Shown here one piece after another: positions 24,551 through 33,953 of a stretch of 49,974 nt of DNA (positions are counted from its first letter, which is position 1; each line of letters starts with the position of its first letter). The notes under the pieces were generated by a model. That model was not told the DNA's origin, made no database searches, and was given only the letters and a program-made list of their open reading frames with translations. This DNA comes from CAZAXU01 sp964489245 (GTDB taxonomy: Bacteria > Bacteroidota > Bacteroidia > Flavobacteriales > Flavobacteriaceae), in assembly GCA_964489245.1 (NCBI GenBank), contig CAZAXU010000011.1, positions 1-49,974 of the forward strand, written 5' to 3'. Position numbers and translations under genes: made by a program.

Positions 24551-27013
24551 ATGGAAAATCAATTTTCTTTTGGAGAACAGTCCCAATTTGATTTTAAGCT
24601 TTTTTTACTTAAGCTGTTGAAAAATTGGAAGCTTTTCATTATCGCTTTATTAATCACTTTTTTCATCGCACATTATTTGAATGTGAGGAAACAAAACATA
24701 TATGCACTAGACACTTATGTTACGGTGAAAGATGAAAATAATCCTTTTTTTACATCAAACATGAGTTTGGTGTTTAATTGGGGCGGAGTGAGCGACAAGG
24801 TGGACATGATTGTTACTACATTCAAATCCAGAACACATAATGAAGATGTAATCAGAGCTTTGAAAAGTTATATTGTATATAGCAAAAAAGGCAAGTATCA
24901 TCTGATCGATATTTATAAAGATAGTCCTTTTGAACTTATTCTTGACGAAGATCATGCGCAACTCATCAATGTTCCGATGAAGATTAAATTTTTGGATGAA
25001 AACACTTTTGAATTAAGTTTTGAGGTTGAGCAAAAAGAAGTGCAAGTTTATGATTATAAGACATTGAAATTAACCGATTATAAACTTGAAAACAGAAAAT
25101 TTAAACAGAATTTCAAAATTGGAGAAGTTTTTAATTTGAATTTTCTAAGCGGAAAAATTGTTTTAAAACCTATTGAACACACAATCAGGAAAGGCAAAGA
25201 TTATGTGTTTGAGTTGAAGAATTTCAATCAGGTTGTGATGGCATATAAAGACCAACTCAAGGTGAAAACAAAAGATAAGAATTCATCGATTTTGGTAATG
25301 ACTTTGCGTGGGACAAACAAACAAAAACTACAAGACTATCTGAATGTTACAACACAAATGTTGCAAGATAAAATCTTGGATGATAAAAACAAATATGCAA
25401 TCAATACGATTAAATTCATTGATTCAACCATGTCTTTTATTCAAAATGATTTGACATCGGCATCTAAGGATTTAAAAAAATTCGTGAAAAATAAGACTGT
25501 GTTGAATTTGGATGATCCAACAGCAAAGATTTATGAAAAAATTACGGCTTTGGATTTAAAGAAAAATACCATTTTTCAGAAAAAGATTTACTATGAACAA
25601 TTGCAACGTTATTTGAATGACAAAAGACATTATGCAGATTTGCCGGCGCCGACAGTGGTAGGAATCGAAGACCCTACAATTATTCAAAATGTAGCTAAAA
25701 TTACGCAACTGGCCATAGAAAGAAAGAAAATGGCATCAAATTTTCAACAAAATTCCATTCCGATTCAGAAGATAGACCTGGAAATCGAATCTATTCGAAA
25801 ATCATTGTTGGAAACAACAGGCTCCGTGATGCGTAACCTCGGTGAACAAATGAAACGAGTGAGAGGTTCAATTTATAAGTTGGAAGCCAGAATCAATAAA
25901 TTACCTGAGGAAAAACAAACCCTACTGACTCTGAAGAGAAAGTATGATTTGAAAGAAGAGATCTATAATACTTTGCTACAGAAAAGAAATGAAGCAAGTA
26001 TTGTAAAAGCATCTAATGTTTCCGATTTAAAAATTATAGATTCTGCAAAAGATATCGGTCAATTGCCTGTGGCGCCTAACAGAAAAATAAATTATCTTTT
26101 AGCCTTGCTTTTGGGCTTGTTATTGCCGGCACTTTATACGTTGACGGTTTTTGTGTTTGACAATAAGATACACGATGTTTCTGATTTGGAAGATATCACG
26201 GACATTCCCCTGCTGGGCTATATTCATCATTTTGAAAAGAAAGGAAAACTGCCTGTTTTGAATTTTCCAAGTGGTGTGGTGACAGAATCATTTAGGTCTC
26301 TTCGTTCATCTTTACGGTTCATGTTCAACAATCCAAAAGCTTCTTCCAAATCAATATTGGTAACTTCATCGATTTCCAAAGAAGGAAAGACTTTTATTTC
26401 AACAAATCTGGGTCTGATTCAAGCAATTAGTGACAAGAAAACCGTAGTGTTGGAATTTGATCTAAGAAAGCCCAAATTTAAAGAATATTTTGAAGAGGCA
26501 AAAATCAAACAAAGAGGAATTGTTCATTTTTTGACGGGAGAGGCTACTCTTGATGATATCATTGTGTCAACCTCAACAAAAAAATTAGACATCATTTTGG
26601 CAGGAAGCGTACCCCCTAATCCGTCTGAATTGATATTGAATCGATATACGGAACAACTGTTTAAAGAATTGTCTGAAAGATATGACTACATTGTCATTGA
26701 CACACCGCCGATAGGTTTGGTCTCTGATGCAATGGAATTGCAGAAATATGCGGATTTTTTATTGTTTGTAACCAGAGAAGAATATACACTAAGGAGTTTT
26801 GTAAAAAAACTAGATGAGAGATATAAGAAGAAAGAAATAAAAAATGTAGCTATTATTTATAACGATTTCAAAGTTAATATGATGAAACGATATGGTTATA
26901 GCAAAAATTATGGTTATGGCTATGGTTACGGCTATGGCGGATATTTTGATCAGAAAAGAGGTTTCTTTGGACAACTCAAACATAAAATAAAGAAATATTT
27001 AAAAGGTAAATAA
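24551..27013 (+). CDS. wzc: Polysaccharide copolymerase/tyrosine autokinase
   Basis: Wzc controls polymer length and export through cycles of tyrosine phosphorylation. The 820-residue protein has a first membrane segment at about 31-47, a long coiled-coil periplasmic region with PNRK before a second membrane segment at about 511-530, and a cytoplasmic BY-kinase domain: Walker A SKEGKT, Walker A' EFDLRKPK, Walker B IDTPP. The C-terminal tail has 8 tyrosines in residues 781-798 (alternating Tyr-Gly), the usual autophosphorylation cluster. The wza partner lies 5 bases upstream and a nucleotide sugar dehydrogenase 9 bases downstream. Confidence 0.94.
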   Translation: MENQFSFGEQSQFDFKLFLLKLLKNWKLFIIALLITFFIAHYLNVRKQNIYALDTYVTVKDENNPFFTSNMSLVFNWGGVSDKVDMIVTTFKSRTHNEDVIRALKSYIVYSKKGKYHLIDIYKDSPFELILDEDHAQLINVPMKIKFLDENTFELSFEVEQKEVQVYDYKTLKLTDYKLENRKFKQNFKIGEVFNLNFLSGKIVLKPIEHTIRKGKDYVFELKNFNQVVMAYKDQLKVKTKDKNSSILVMTLRGTNKQKLQDYLNVTTQMLQDKILDDKNKYAINTIKFIDSTMSFIQNDLTSASKDLKKFVKNKTVLNLDDPTAKIYEKITALDLKKNTIFQKKIYYEQLQRYLNDKRHYADLPAPTVVGIEDPTIIQNVAKITQLAIERKKMASNFQQNSIPIQKIDLEIESIRKSLLETTGSVMRNLGEQMKRVRGSIYKLEARINKLPEEKQTLLTLKRKYDLKEEIYNTLLQKRNEASIVKASNVSDLKIIDSAKDIGQLPVAPNRKINYLLALLLGLLLPALYTLTVFVFDNKIHDVSDLEDITDIPLLGYIHHFEKKGKLPVLNFPSGVVTESFRSLRSSLRFMFNNPKASSKSILVTSSISKEGKTFISTNLGLIQAISDKKTVVLEFDLRKPKFKEYFEEAKIKQRGIVHFLTGEATLDDIIVSTSTKKLDIILAGSVPPNPSELILNRYTEQLFKELSERYDYIVIDTPPIGLVSDAMELQKYADFLLFVTREEYTLRSFVKKLDERYKKKEIKNVAIIYNDFKVNMMKRYGYSKNYGYGYGYGYGGYFDQKRGFFGQLKHKIKKYLKGK

Positions 27014-27022
27014 ATCTAAATA

Positions 27023-28306
27023 ATGAATACAAACGATAAAATAGCAATTATAGGCTTGGGTTATGTCGGTCTTCCGCTGGCAGTTGAATTTGCCAAGAAA
27101 TTTTCCGTAATGGGTTTTGATATCAATGAGAACAGAGTAAAAGAGCTCAAAAACGGCAATGATTTCACTTTGGAAGTGGAGGATGACGAACTCAAAAAAG
27201 TGCTTAAAAACAACAATAATCAAGCAAAAGGCTTATTTGTTTCTTGTTCTCTAGATGATTTGACAGATTCAAATATTTATATCGTAACGGTGCCTACCCC
27301 GACAGATAAAAATAATCGTCCTGTCTTGACACCTTTGATCAAAGCCAGTGAAACCATTGGCAAATATCTCAAAAAGGGAGATATTGTTATTTATGAATCT
27401 ACGGTCTATCCCGGAGCAACAGAAGATGTTTGTCTTCCTGTGTTGGAAAAAGTATCGGGGATGAAACTCAATAAAGATTTTTATTTGGGCTATTCGCCCG
27501 AGAGAATAAACCCCGGAGATAAACTCAGGCGTGTGCATAATATCAAAAAGGTGACATCAGGTTCAACTCCTGAAATTGGACAAAGAATAAACAAGCTGTA
27601 TAATGAGATTATCACGGTAGGAACTCATTTGGCTCCAACAATCAAAGTGGCTGAAGCGGCAAAGGTAATTGAAAATTCACAACGAGATATTAATATTGCT
27701 TTTGTCAATGAGCTGGCAAAGATATTTGAATTGATGAATATTGACACGCAAGACGTGTTGGCAGCAGCCGGAACCAAATGGAATTTCTTGAAATTTACAC
27801 CCGGATTGGTTGGAGGACATTGTATTGGTGTAGATCCGTTTTATCTGGCACAAAAAGCACAAGAAGTGGGCTATCATCCTGAGATTATTTTGGCAGGAAG
27901 AAGAATGAACGACAGTATGGGAAAATTTGTAGCGACACAAACCGTCAAGTTAATGATTGACAGAGACTTGCCGATTAAAAATTCAAATGTGTTGGTTTTG
28001 GGTATTACTTTCAAAGAGAATACGCCGGATATCAGAAATTCGCGTGTTATCGATGTAATCAGAGAACTACAGTCGTATAGAATCAATGTCGATGTTTATG
28101 ATCCGTGGGCATCAAAAGATGAAGTGGAATATGAATACGGGTTGGAACTTACGGAAGACTTATCAAAAAAATATCAAGCCATTGTTTTGGCAGTTTCTCA
28201 CGATAAGTTCAGAGATTTGAATTTGGATGATTTGAAAGCAAAGAATGCTGTGGTCTATGATGTTAAAGCTTTCTATCCGAAGGAAAAAATTGATAAGAGA
28301 TTGTGA
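27023..28306 (+). CDS. UDP-N-acetylhexosamine/UDP-sugar 6-dehydrogenase (TviB/WbpA-like)
   Basis: Oxidises C6 of a UDP-sugar, probably UDP-GlcNAc or UDP-GalNAc, to the uronic acid used in acidic capsules. The 427-residue protein has the NAD-binding IGLGYVGLPLA (10-20), the TPT segment, AKVIENSQRDINIAFVNELA and catalytic C267 in GGHCIGVDP. NSQRDINIA is typical of the N-acetylhexosamine subgroup (TviB/WbpA/WecC) as opposed to UDP-glucose dehydrogenase, but the substrate is inferred. Last gene before a strong terminator; no epimerase or glycosyltransferase follows. Confidence 0.92.
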   Translation: MNTNDKIAIIGLGYVGLPLAVEFAKKFSVMGFDINENRVKELKNGNDFTLEVEDDELKKVLKNNNNQAKGLFVSCSLDDLTDSNIYIVTVPTPTDKNNRPVLTPLIKASETIGKYLKKGDIVIYESTVYPGATEDVCLPVLEKVSGMKLNKDFYLGYSPERINPGDKLRRVHNIKKVTSGSTPEIGQRINKLYNEIITVGTHLAPTIKVAEAAKVIENSQRDINIAFVNELAKIFELMNIDTQDVLAAAGTKWNFLKFTPGLVGGHCIGVDPFYLAQKAQEVGYHPEIILAGRRMNDSMGKFVATQTVKLMIDRDLPIKNSNVLVLGITFKENTPDIRNSRVIDVIRELQSYRINVDVYDPWASKDEVEYEYGLELTEDLSKKYQAIVLAVSHDKFRDLNLDDLKAKNAVVYDVKAFYPKEKIDKRL

Positions 28307-28333
28307 CCGGATAGAGGCATAAAATTATTTTTT

Positions 28334-28370
28334 AACCCGATTAGATTTGTTTTCCAATCGGGTTTTTATT
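28334..28370 (+). terminator. Terminator of the wza-wzc-dehydrogenase operon
   Basis: AACCCGATT (28334-28342) pairs with AATCGGGTT (28356-28364), 9 bp, loop of 13 bases, followed by TTTTATTTTT. It overlaps the end of the convergent GHMP kinase gene; on the minus strand no U-run follows, so it acts on the plus strand. Confidence 0.8.
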
Positions 28371-29250
28371 TTTGAATAAATTTGTCGAATTCAAAAACCG
28401 TATTAAAACCTTTAGTTTTGAAATATTCGGCATCATTTTTTGTTGCCAGCACAAAGTCTCCTCCCCAAGCACCAAGACTTTTGATGCTACCTTGAAAATC
28501 GGAAAAATAGATTTCTTTTACGGTCGGACGATTGAGAACTTTTGAAAGTATGCTTTCATGTTCATCCATGAGGGCAGAAAATTCATCGATGGTTTTTGAA
28601 AGTAAGGCTTTTTGAGAAATTTCTGAAATTCTTTTGACTGTCTCCGTATTCGCTTTTTTCATTTGATATGCTTTGATTTCTTGCCTGCTGTTTTGCTTTT
28701 GATTCAGAAACACAAATAATAATTTGTCTTTAAAATCCGGCTGAAAATTAACGATTTTCCAGTTAGGTTTTGGTTTGATTTGATATATAAGCGCTTTTTG
28801 TTCTTGTGCGACGGCAATGTCATAGCCACTACCGCCAAAAGATAGTTTTAGTAGTTCAAAAGCATTGATTTCTGCCCATTGTCCCAGATTATTGACCAAA
28901 GTTGATGATGTTCCTAATCCCCAATTTTTATCAAAATTCAAATATGTCGTAAAATCTAAACCGGTTTTAAATAATTCAGGCTTTTCAATACGAATGAACA
29001 TCAGAAGTTTTTGAAGAATTTTTGCTTTGTCATAGTCGGAAGTGTTGTCAATAGATAAATCAGGTGAGAAATCGGCAAAAAACCATTTGTGTTTATTTTG
29101 GTCTAAACTTTTCCAAGAAAAATTATTTGACAACGCGTTTAATACACGTAGAGTTTGCCCGTATTTTACAGGCAAAGCCAAAGCTTTGGCTCCATCAAGT
29201 ACCAAATATTCTCCGGTTAGCAGAATTTTTCCGGGGCTATAATATTCCAA
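28366..29250 (-). CDS. GYDIA-type GHMP kinase (mevalonate pathway)
   Basis: A 294-residue GHMP-superfamily kinase of the family named for its GYDIA motif. It begins with SPGKILLTGEYLVLDGAKAL, the mevalonate-kinase-like N-terminus, has LGTSSTLVNN (ATP-loop position) and FGGSGYDIAVA, and AWGGDFVLATK near the end. Adjacent to HMG-CoA reductase, it probably phosphorylates mevalonate or a phosphomevalonate; the exact step is unsettled. The start must be TTG at 29250, since no in-frame ATG exists after the upstream stop; it lies 1 base after the FG-GAP gene stop, indicating coupling. Confidence 0.85.
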   Translation of the reverse strand: MEYYSPGKILLTGEYLVLDGAKALALPVKYGQTLRVLNALSNNFSWKSLDQNKHKWFFADFSPDLSIDNTSDYDKAKILQKLLMFIRIEKPELFKTGLDFTTYLNFDKNWGLGTSSTLVNNLGQWAEINAFELLKLSFGGSGYDIAVAQEQKALIYQIKPKPNWKIVNFQPDFKDKLLFVFLNQKQNSRQEIKAYQMKKANTETVKRISEISQKALLSKTIDEFSALMDEHESILSKVLNRPTVKEIYFSDFQGSIKSLGAWGGDFVLATKNDAEYFKTKGFNTVFEFDKFIQK

Positions 29251-29251
29251 A

Positions 29252-30592
29252 CTATAATTTGATTAGTTTTCTGGCGGCAACTTTCCCGTTTTCGTAATTA
29301 ATTTGAATTACGTAGTGTCCTTCGGGGAACTTGTCAATAGAAATACTTTGTTGTTTTGTTTCTAAAATTTTTCTTCCGGTGAGATCAAAAATTTGAATTA
29401 ACCGAATAGTTTGGTCAGATGATATATTGATAAAATCTTTTGCCGGATTAGGATAAACTTCAAAGCTTTTTTCTGTTACTTCGCTAATACTTGCGTTGTT
29501 ATTGCTCAATAACACGAATTCATCTCCAACCGAGGCGGCAAACGCAATATCAACGGCTCCGTTTCCGGTGAAATCAAAAACACTGAGATTTGTAGGTCCC
29601 ATGCCGGTATTGTCAACTACGACTTTGTTGAAATTCTGATTGCCATCATTATAATAAATTGCGACTTGGTGGTTAGTTGTCGATCCGCCATTTGTATTTC
29701 CGAAGCCCGTTGCAACTACGTCTTTATCGCCGTCGTTGTCTATATCTATAACATGAACCTGAATGGCATGTGCCATATTGGTATCAATGCTGTGTTTTAT
29801 GAAGCTGCTTCCATTTCCATTATTTTCAAACCAAGCAATTTCATTGCTGTTGGATGCTGCGGCTACAATATCATAGTCTGAATCTCCGTCAATATCACTT
29901 CCTTCAACTCCGTAGGCGCCGTTGAAATTGGTTGCCACGGCGTGTTTGATAAAAGTGAAACCGTTGAAACTATACCAAGCAATTTCATTTCCGGTGAAAG
30001 AAGATAACAAGACATCTGCATTGCCATTGCCGTCAAAATCACCACCGTTGAATACTCTTGGTCCTGCAATACTAATCAAGTTCATTCTATTGAAGTTTCC
30101 GTTTCCATCGTTAAAAAACCCTGTAATATAATTTTCACCGAATATGGCAACTCCTATGTCTCCGTCTCCATCACTATCCACATCATAGGCACGAACAAAA
30201 GTAGGGTCGTTCAAGCTTGTGATATCATGTCGTGTAAAGTTAAGATTTCCGTCATTTTCATACCACACCAAGTCTGTATATCCGACAGCGGTGAAGTCCA
30301 AATCTCCATCACCGTCCAAATCATAGGCGTCTGCATAGGCAGCCTGATTTAGATTATTGTCGATGATATGTTGTGTAAAAGTGCCGTTTCCGTTGTTGAT
30401 AAAATACATCACAGTGTTTGAATTCGTGCTGGTTCCAATCAAATCCATATGACTGTCTCCGTTGATTTCTTTTTCCAAAATGCCCATAGCTCCGTTGGCA
30501 TTTGCATTGGAAATAGTAGTTTTTGTAAAAGTCTGTGCTGTTACGGTTAGACTTAAGAATATTGAAAGGATTATAGATAGTTTTGTTTTCAT
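29252..30592 (-). CDS. Secreted FG-GAP/VCBS-repeat protein with T9SS sorting domain
   Basis: A 446-residue exported protein: signal peptide (ILSIFLSLTVTAQ), then a series of FG-GAP/VCBS-like repeats with Ca-binding-like DxDGDGD motifs (DAYDLDGDGDLDF, DIDGDSDYDIV, DIDNDGDKDVV, each separated by W-Y-x-N-D/N-G-N), and a C-terminal type A T9SS domain (EVYPNPAKDFI ... VIQINYENGKVAARKLIKL, about 370-446). The repeats should form a beta-propeller. Expected at the cell surface or outside. It is placed between mvaA and the GHMP kinase with its own promoter. Ligand unknown. Confidence 0.92.
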   Translation of the reverse strand: MKTKLSIILSIFLSLTVTAQTFTKTTISNANANGAMGILEKEINGDSHMDLIGTSTNSNTVMYFINNGNGTFTQHIIDNNLNQAAYADAYDLDGDGDLDFTAVGYTDLVWYENDGNLNFTRHDITSLNDPTFVRAYDVDSDGDGDIGVAIFGENYITGFFNDGNGNFNRMNLISIAGPRVFNGGDFDGNGNADVLLSSFTGNEIAWYSFNGFTFIKHAVATNFNGAYGVEGSDIDGDSDYDIVAAASNSNEIAWFENNGNGSSFIKHSIDTNMAHAIQVHVIDIDNDGDKDVVATGFGNTNGGSTTNHQVAIYYNDGNQNFNKVVVDNTGMGPTNLSVFDFTGNGAVDIAFAASVGDEFVLLSNNNASISEVTEKSFEVYPNPAKDFINISSDQTIRLIQIFDLTGRKILETKQQSISIDKFPEGHYVIQINYENGKVAARKLIKL

Positions 30593-30613
30593 AATGACAA
30601 GATTTAGTATCTA

Positions 30614-30643
30614 CAAATGTAATGAATATGCTTATTTATTCAA
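30614..30643 (-). promoter_or_regulatory. Promoter of the FG-GAP gene (TTG-19-TACATTTG, minus strand)
   Basis: On the minus strand TTG (complement of 30641-30643) and TACATTTG (30614-30621) are 19 bases apart, with the ATG at 30592. The -33 part lies within the last codons of mvaA. So the FG-GAP/GHMP-kinase pair can be expressed apart from mvaA. Confidence 0.6.
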
Positions 30644-31918
30644 AATTTCTTTTAACTTATTGAAACTGACCCTTTTATCTTTAAAGTATGATTGTGCAAA
30701 GCTTTTTTCGTCTTCTGTTGTTCCCAAAAAGTTTAGCAAATTATTCAAATGCATTTTCATGTGACCACTTTGAATGCCGTCTGTAATCAGAGAGTTCAGA
30801 GCGGAGAAATTTTGAGCTAATCCGGCTGTTGCAACAATTTTCATCAAATCTCGTGCATTCGGATTTTGTAGCAATTGAAGAGAAAATTTCACTAGAGGAT
30901 GAATACCGGTCAATCCACCGATTGTCCCCAGACTTAAGGGAATTTCAATCCAATATTTAAAAAATTTCCCGTTTGTTTCTGCATGAGTCAGGCTGGTATA
31001 TTTTCCGTTTTTTGCTGCAAAAGCATGTGCGTTGGCTTCCACGGCTCTAAAGTCATTTCCCGTGGCAATCACAACAGCATCAATGCCATTCATCACGCCT
31101 TTGTTGTGTGTCACTGCACGATAGGGTTCCACTTCAGCAATTTCGATGGCTTTGATAAATCGTTTTACATATTCTGCTCCGCTATATTGATCAGTTGCCA
31201 AATCGGCAATTTTACAAGAAACTTCAGATCTCACAACACATTCCAAGTTGTAGTTTGATAGAATACTCATAATGATGTCCGGCTCTTTGGGAAGATGATT
31301 CTTAGATAAATTTTTAAAAATAATAGCAATTTCTTCTAAGATGGTATTGATAAAATTTGCACCCATAGAATCAACAGTATCAAATTTTATCTCAATTTGA
31401 TAATAATTTTCCAGTTTGCCGGTTTGGTCGATTAATTTCATTTCCAATATTCCTCCCCCTCTCTGTTTCATGTTTTTTTGAAGCGGATTAATTTTTTCAA
31501 GAATTACGGATTTATGTTGCTCAAAAAAGTTTTTTAATGTATTTGTATTGCCGTCATATAAAAAGTGAATATGTCCAATCTTTGTATTTCCTAAAATTGT
31601 AGTTTTAAAACCTCCGCGGGTCATCCAAAATTTTGCGGCTTTTGACGAAGCGGCCACCACAGAACTTTCTTCAATGACCATGGGAACAGCATAGGTTTTA
31701 TTATCTATCAGGAAATTTGGAGAGAGAGCATAAGGCAAATAAAAATTACTGATAGTGTTTTCTATGAAACCATCATGGAGCTGTTGCAAAGCTTTATCCG
31801 TATTCCAATATTGTTTCAAAATTCTTTTAGCTTTTTTATCGTTTTGAAGATAATTTTGCAAAAGCCAATCTATCTTATCATTTTTTGATATTTTTGAAAA
31901 TCCGCTTATTCGGCTCAT
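30632..31918 (-). CDS. mvaA: Hydroxymethylglutaryl-CoA reductase, class II
   Basis: Interconverts HMG-CoA and mevalonate. The 428-residue protein has class II features: ENTISNFYLPYALSPNF (catalytic Glu near 53), AVPMVIEESSVVAAS, DSMGANFINT, HNKGVMNGIDAVVIATGNDFRAVE (catalytic Lys and Asp) and SGHMKMHLNN (catalytic His) near the C-terminus. The class is named degradative from Pseudomonas mevalonii, but in Flavobacteria, with the GHMP kinase close by, synthesis of isoprenoid precursors is the likely role. ATG at 31918; coaX starts divergently 50 bases away. Confidence 0.95.
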   Translation of the reverse strand: MSRISGFSKISKNDKIDWLLQNYLQNDKKAKRILKQYWNTDKALQQLHDGFIENTISNFYLPYALSPNFLIDNKTYAVPMVIEESSVVAASSKAAKFWMTRGGFKTTILGNTKIGHIHFLYDGNTNTLKNFFEQHKSVILEKINPLQKNMKQRGGGILEMKLIDQTGKLENYYQIEIKFDTVDSMGANFINTILEEIAIIFKNLSKNHLPKEPDIIMSILSNYNLECVVRSEVSCKIADLATDQYSGAEYVKRFIKAIEIAEVEPYRAVTHNKGVMNGIDAVVIATGNDFRAVEANAHAFAAKNGKYTSLTHAETNGKFFKYWIEIPLSLGTIGGLTGIHPLVKFSLQLLQNPNARDLMKIVATAGLAQNFSALNSLITDGIQSGHMKMHLNNLLNFLGTTEDEKSFAQSYFKDKRVSFNKLKEILNK

Positions 31919-31923
31919 TGTTG

Positions 31924-31931
31924 TATTTTTG
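31924..31931 (+). promoter_or_regulatory. -7 box (TATTTTTG) of coaX
   Basis: Exact TAnnTTTG match 36 bases before the coaX ATG. The nearest upstream TTG (31894-31896) is 27 bases away. The TTG within this box is in frame with coaX and would give a false 13-residue extension. Confidence 0.5.
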
Positions 31932-31967
31932 AGCTTGCAAGATAAAAAAAAAGATAATTATATCGGT

Positions 31968-32714
31968 ATGAATTTAATTATAGATATAGGGAACACGAAT
32001 GTGAAATTAGCTGTTTTTTCTCAAGAAGAGATGCTTTATTTGATTCGTGTGAAACATTTTCAGGTTGTTTCTGAGATTAAATTACTTGCTGAGAAGTTTG
32101 AGATACAACAAGCTATTATTTCTCAAGTGGGGACAGAAATAGCTTTTTTAAAGGATTTTTTAAAAGAAAAGAAAATTAAATTTATGTTGCTCACATCCGA
32201 TTTGATTTTACCTTTTGGAATTAAATATAAAACGCCGAAAACCATTGGAGCAGACCGATTGGCATTGGTTGCCGGAGCAATTCTAAAGCAGCCGGATACA
32301 AATAAATTGATTATTGATGCCGGAACTTGTATCACCTATGATTTTGTGGATAACAAAAACAGCTATTTTGGAGGTGCCATTTCTCCCGGACTTTATCTTC
32401 GATACAAATCGTTGAATGATTATACGGCCAATTTGCCTAGATTGCATATTCCCGCTTCAAAAATTGATTTGATAGGAACAGACACTAAATCATCTATACA
32501 ATCGGGCGTGGTAAATGGAACGCTTAATGAAATAGAGACTTTTATTGTTAAATATAGTTTAAAATACAAAGATTTAACAGTTTTTTTAACAGGAGGAGAC
32601 GAGAAAGTTTTTGCTAAGTACGTAAAAAATAAGATATTTGCTAATTCAAAATTCATTCTGTTGGAAGGAATGAATTATATTTTAAACTTGAACATACAAA
32701 CAGATGAGTCATAA
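31968..32714 (+). CDS. coaX: Type III pantothenate kinase
   Basis: Phosphorylates pantothenate, the first step of coenzyme A synthesis. The 248-residue protein has the ASKHA-fold motifs of CoaX: IDIGNTNVKLAVF (phosphate-1), GADRLALV, IIDAGTCITYDFV and GGAISPGL, and the VFLTGGDEK stretch near the C-terminus. ATG at 31968. Its stop overlaps the start of the next gene by 11 bases. coaX-OMP-TPR-lptC is a known flavobacterial gene order. Confidence 0.96.
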   Translation: MNLIIDIGNTNVKLAVFSQEEMLYLIRVKHFQVVSEIKLLAEKFEIQQAIISQVGTEIAFLKDFLKEKKIKFMLLTSDLILPFGIKYKTPKTIGADRLALVAGAILKQPDTNKLIIDAGTCITYDFVDNKNSYFGGAISPGLYLRYKSLNDYTANLPRLHIPASKIDLIGTDTKSSIQSGVVNGTLNEIETFIVKYSLKYKDLTVFLTGGDEKVFAKYVKNKIFANSKFILLEGMNYILNLNIQTDES

Positions 32715-33942
32715 GAAATTATTAGTCATATTATTTTTGGTTTTCAGCAGCTTTCAGCATTTTTATGCTCAAGACGCATCGCCGTCTCCATATTCATTTT
32801 TTGGAATGGGAGATGTCACTTTTAAAGGTGCAGTGGAGAATATTTCAATGGGAGGAATTAATGCTTATGTGGACAGTTTACACTATAATATGAACAATGT
32901 GGCTTCTCTTTCAGAGTTGAAGTTTGTGAGTTTTAGTTTTGGAATGTTGAATAATTTTGTGCTATTGTCGGACACTCAATCCAAAGATTGGCGTTCTACA
33001 CATAAGGCATCCTATTTTTCTTTGGCGCTTCCTTTTGGCAAGAAAGCAGGATTCGGATTCGGATTAACACCGGTGACATCGGTTGGATACAAAATATTGA
33101 AGAAGACAGAAACCGATGTAACATCCTATTCGGGAAGAGGTGGAACAAACAAAGTTTTTGTAGCAGGCTCTTATAAAATTAACAAGTATGTTTCAATAGG
33201 AGCGGAATATCAGTATTATTTCGGTCATATAGATCATGAATATCAATGGAAAGAAAATGATGTCTATACTTTTACACAAGAGAACAATCAAAGCATTAGT
33301 AGCGGGCATGCGTTGAAAGTAGGTGCAAATTTTTTCTATGATTTCAAACAAAATAAATATGCAACTTTCAATACTAACTTTCGCTTAGAATCAAAACTCT
33401 CACAAGAAAATGTGAGAGAAACCAAATTGATATCGTCTAATGGAGTGGTTGAAAGTATCACAAACAAGCACGAGTTTACAAAACTTTTGTTACCTTATGA
33501 GTTGAGTGTGGGAACCGGATACGGAAGCAAAAACAGATGGTTTATAGGTTTTGAATTTGATTATGTGGGACTTAATAATTTTAAGAATAACTTTTACGAT
33601 CCTTCTTATTTGACCTATAGCGATGCAAGAAAATTCAAACTGGGAGGTTTCTATACACCACAACACAACTCAATCACAAGCTATTGGAAAAGAATCACTT
33701 ATAGACTCGGTATAAATTATCAAGATACGGGAATGCGTCTTTATAATGAAGCTGTAAATGATTTTGGCATAACTTTTGGTCTTGGATTACCGGCAGGGAG
33801 AAAAATTTCAAACTTGAATATTGGTTTTGAAGTTGGGCAAAAAGGAAAAGTTTCATCACATTTGATAAAAGAAAACTATTTTAACATACATATCGGCTTG
33901 TCATTGAATGACAGTTGGTTCATCAAAAGAAAAATTAATTAA
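32704..33942 (+). CDS. Outer-membrane beta-barrel protein (FadL/PorV-like)
   Basis: A 412-residue protein with a signal peptide (LVILFLVFSSFQHFYAQ) and the opening SPSPYSFFGMGD ... NISMGGINAYVDSLHYNMNNVASLS, a pattern of Bacteroidota OmpP1/FadL-like barrels. Alternating hydrophobic strands with aromatic ends fill the remainder, and the C-terminus NIHIGLSLNDSWFIKRKIN is a barrel-like end. It overlaps coaX by 11 bases and precedes a TPR protein by 11 bases. Probably needed for transport or assembly at the outer membrane; substrate unknown. Confidence 0.75.
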   Translation: MSHKKLLVILFLVFSSFQHFYAQDASPSPYSFFGMGDVTFKGAVENISMGGINAYVDSLHYNMNNVASLSELKFVSFSFGMLNNFVLLSDTQSKDWRSTHKASYFSLALPFGKKAGFGFGLTPVTSVGYKILKKTETDVTSYSGRGGTNKVFVAGSYKINKYVSIGAEYQYYFGHIDHEYQWKENDVYTFTQENNQSISSGHALKVGANFFYDFKQNKYATFNTNFRLESKLSQENVRETKLISSNGVVESITNKHEFTKLLLPYELSVGTGYGSKNRWFIGFEFDYVGLNNFKNNFYDPSYLTYSDARKFKLGGFYTPQHNSITSYWKRITYRLGINYQDTGMRLYNEAVNDFGITFGLGLPAGRKISNLNIGFEVGQKGKVSSHLIKENYFNIHIGLSLNDSWFIKRKIN

Positions 33943-33953
33943 AAAATAAGAAT

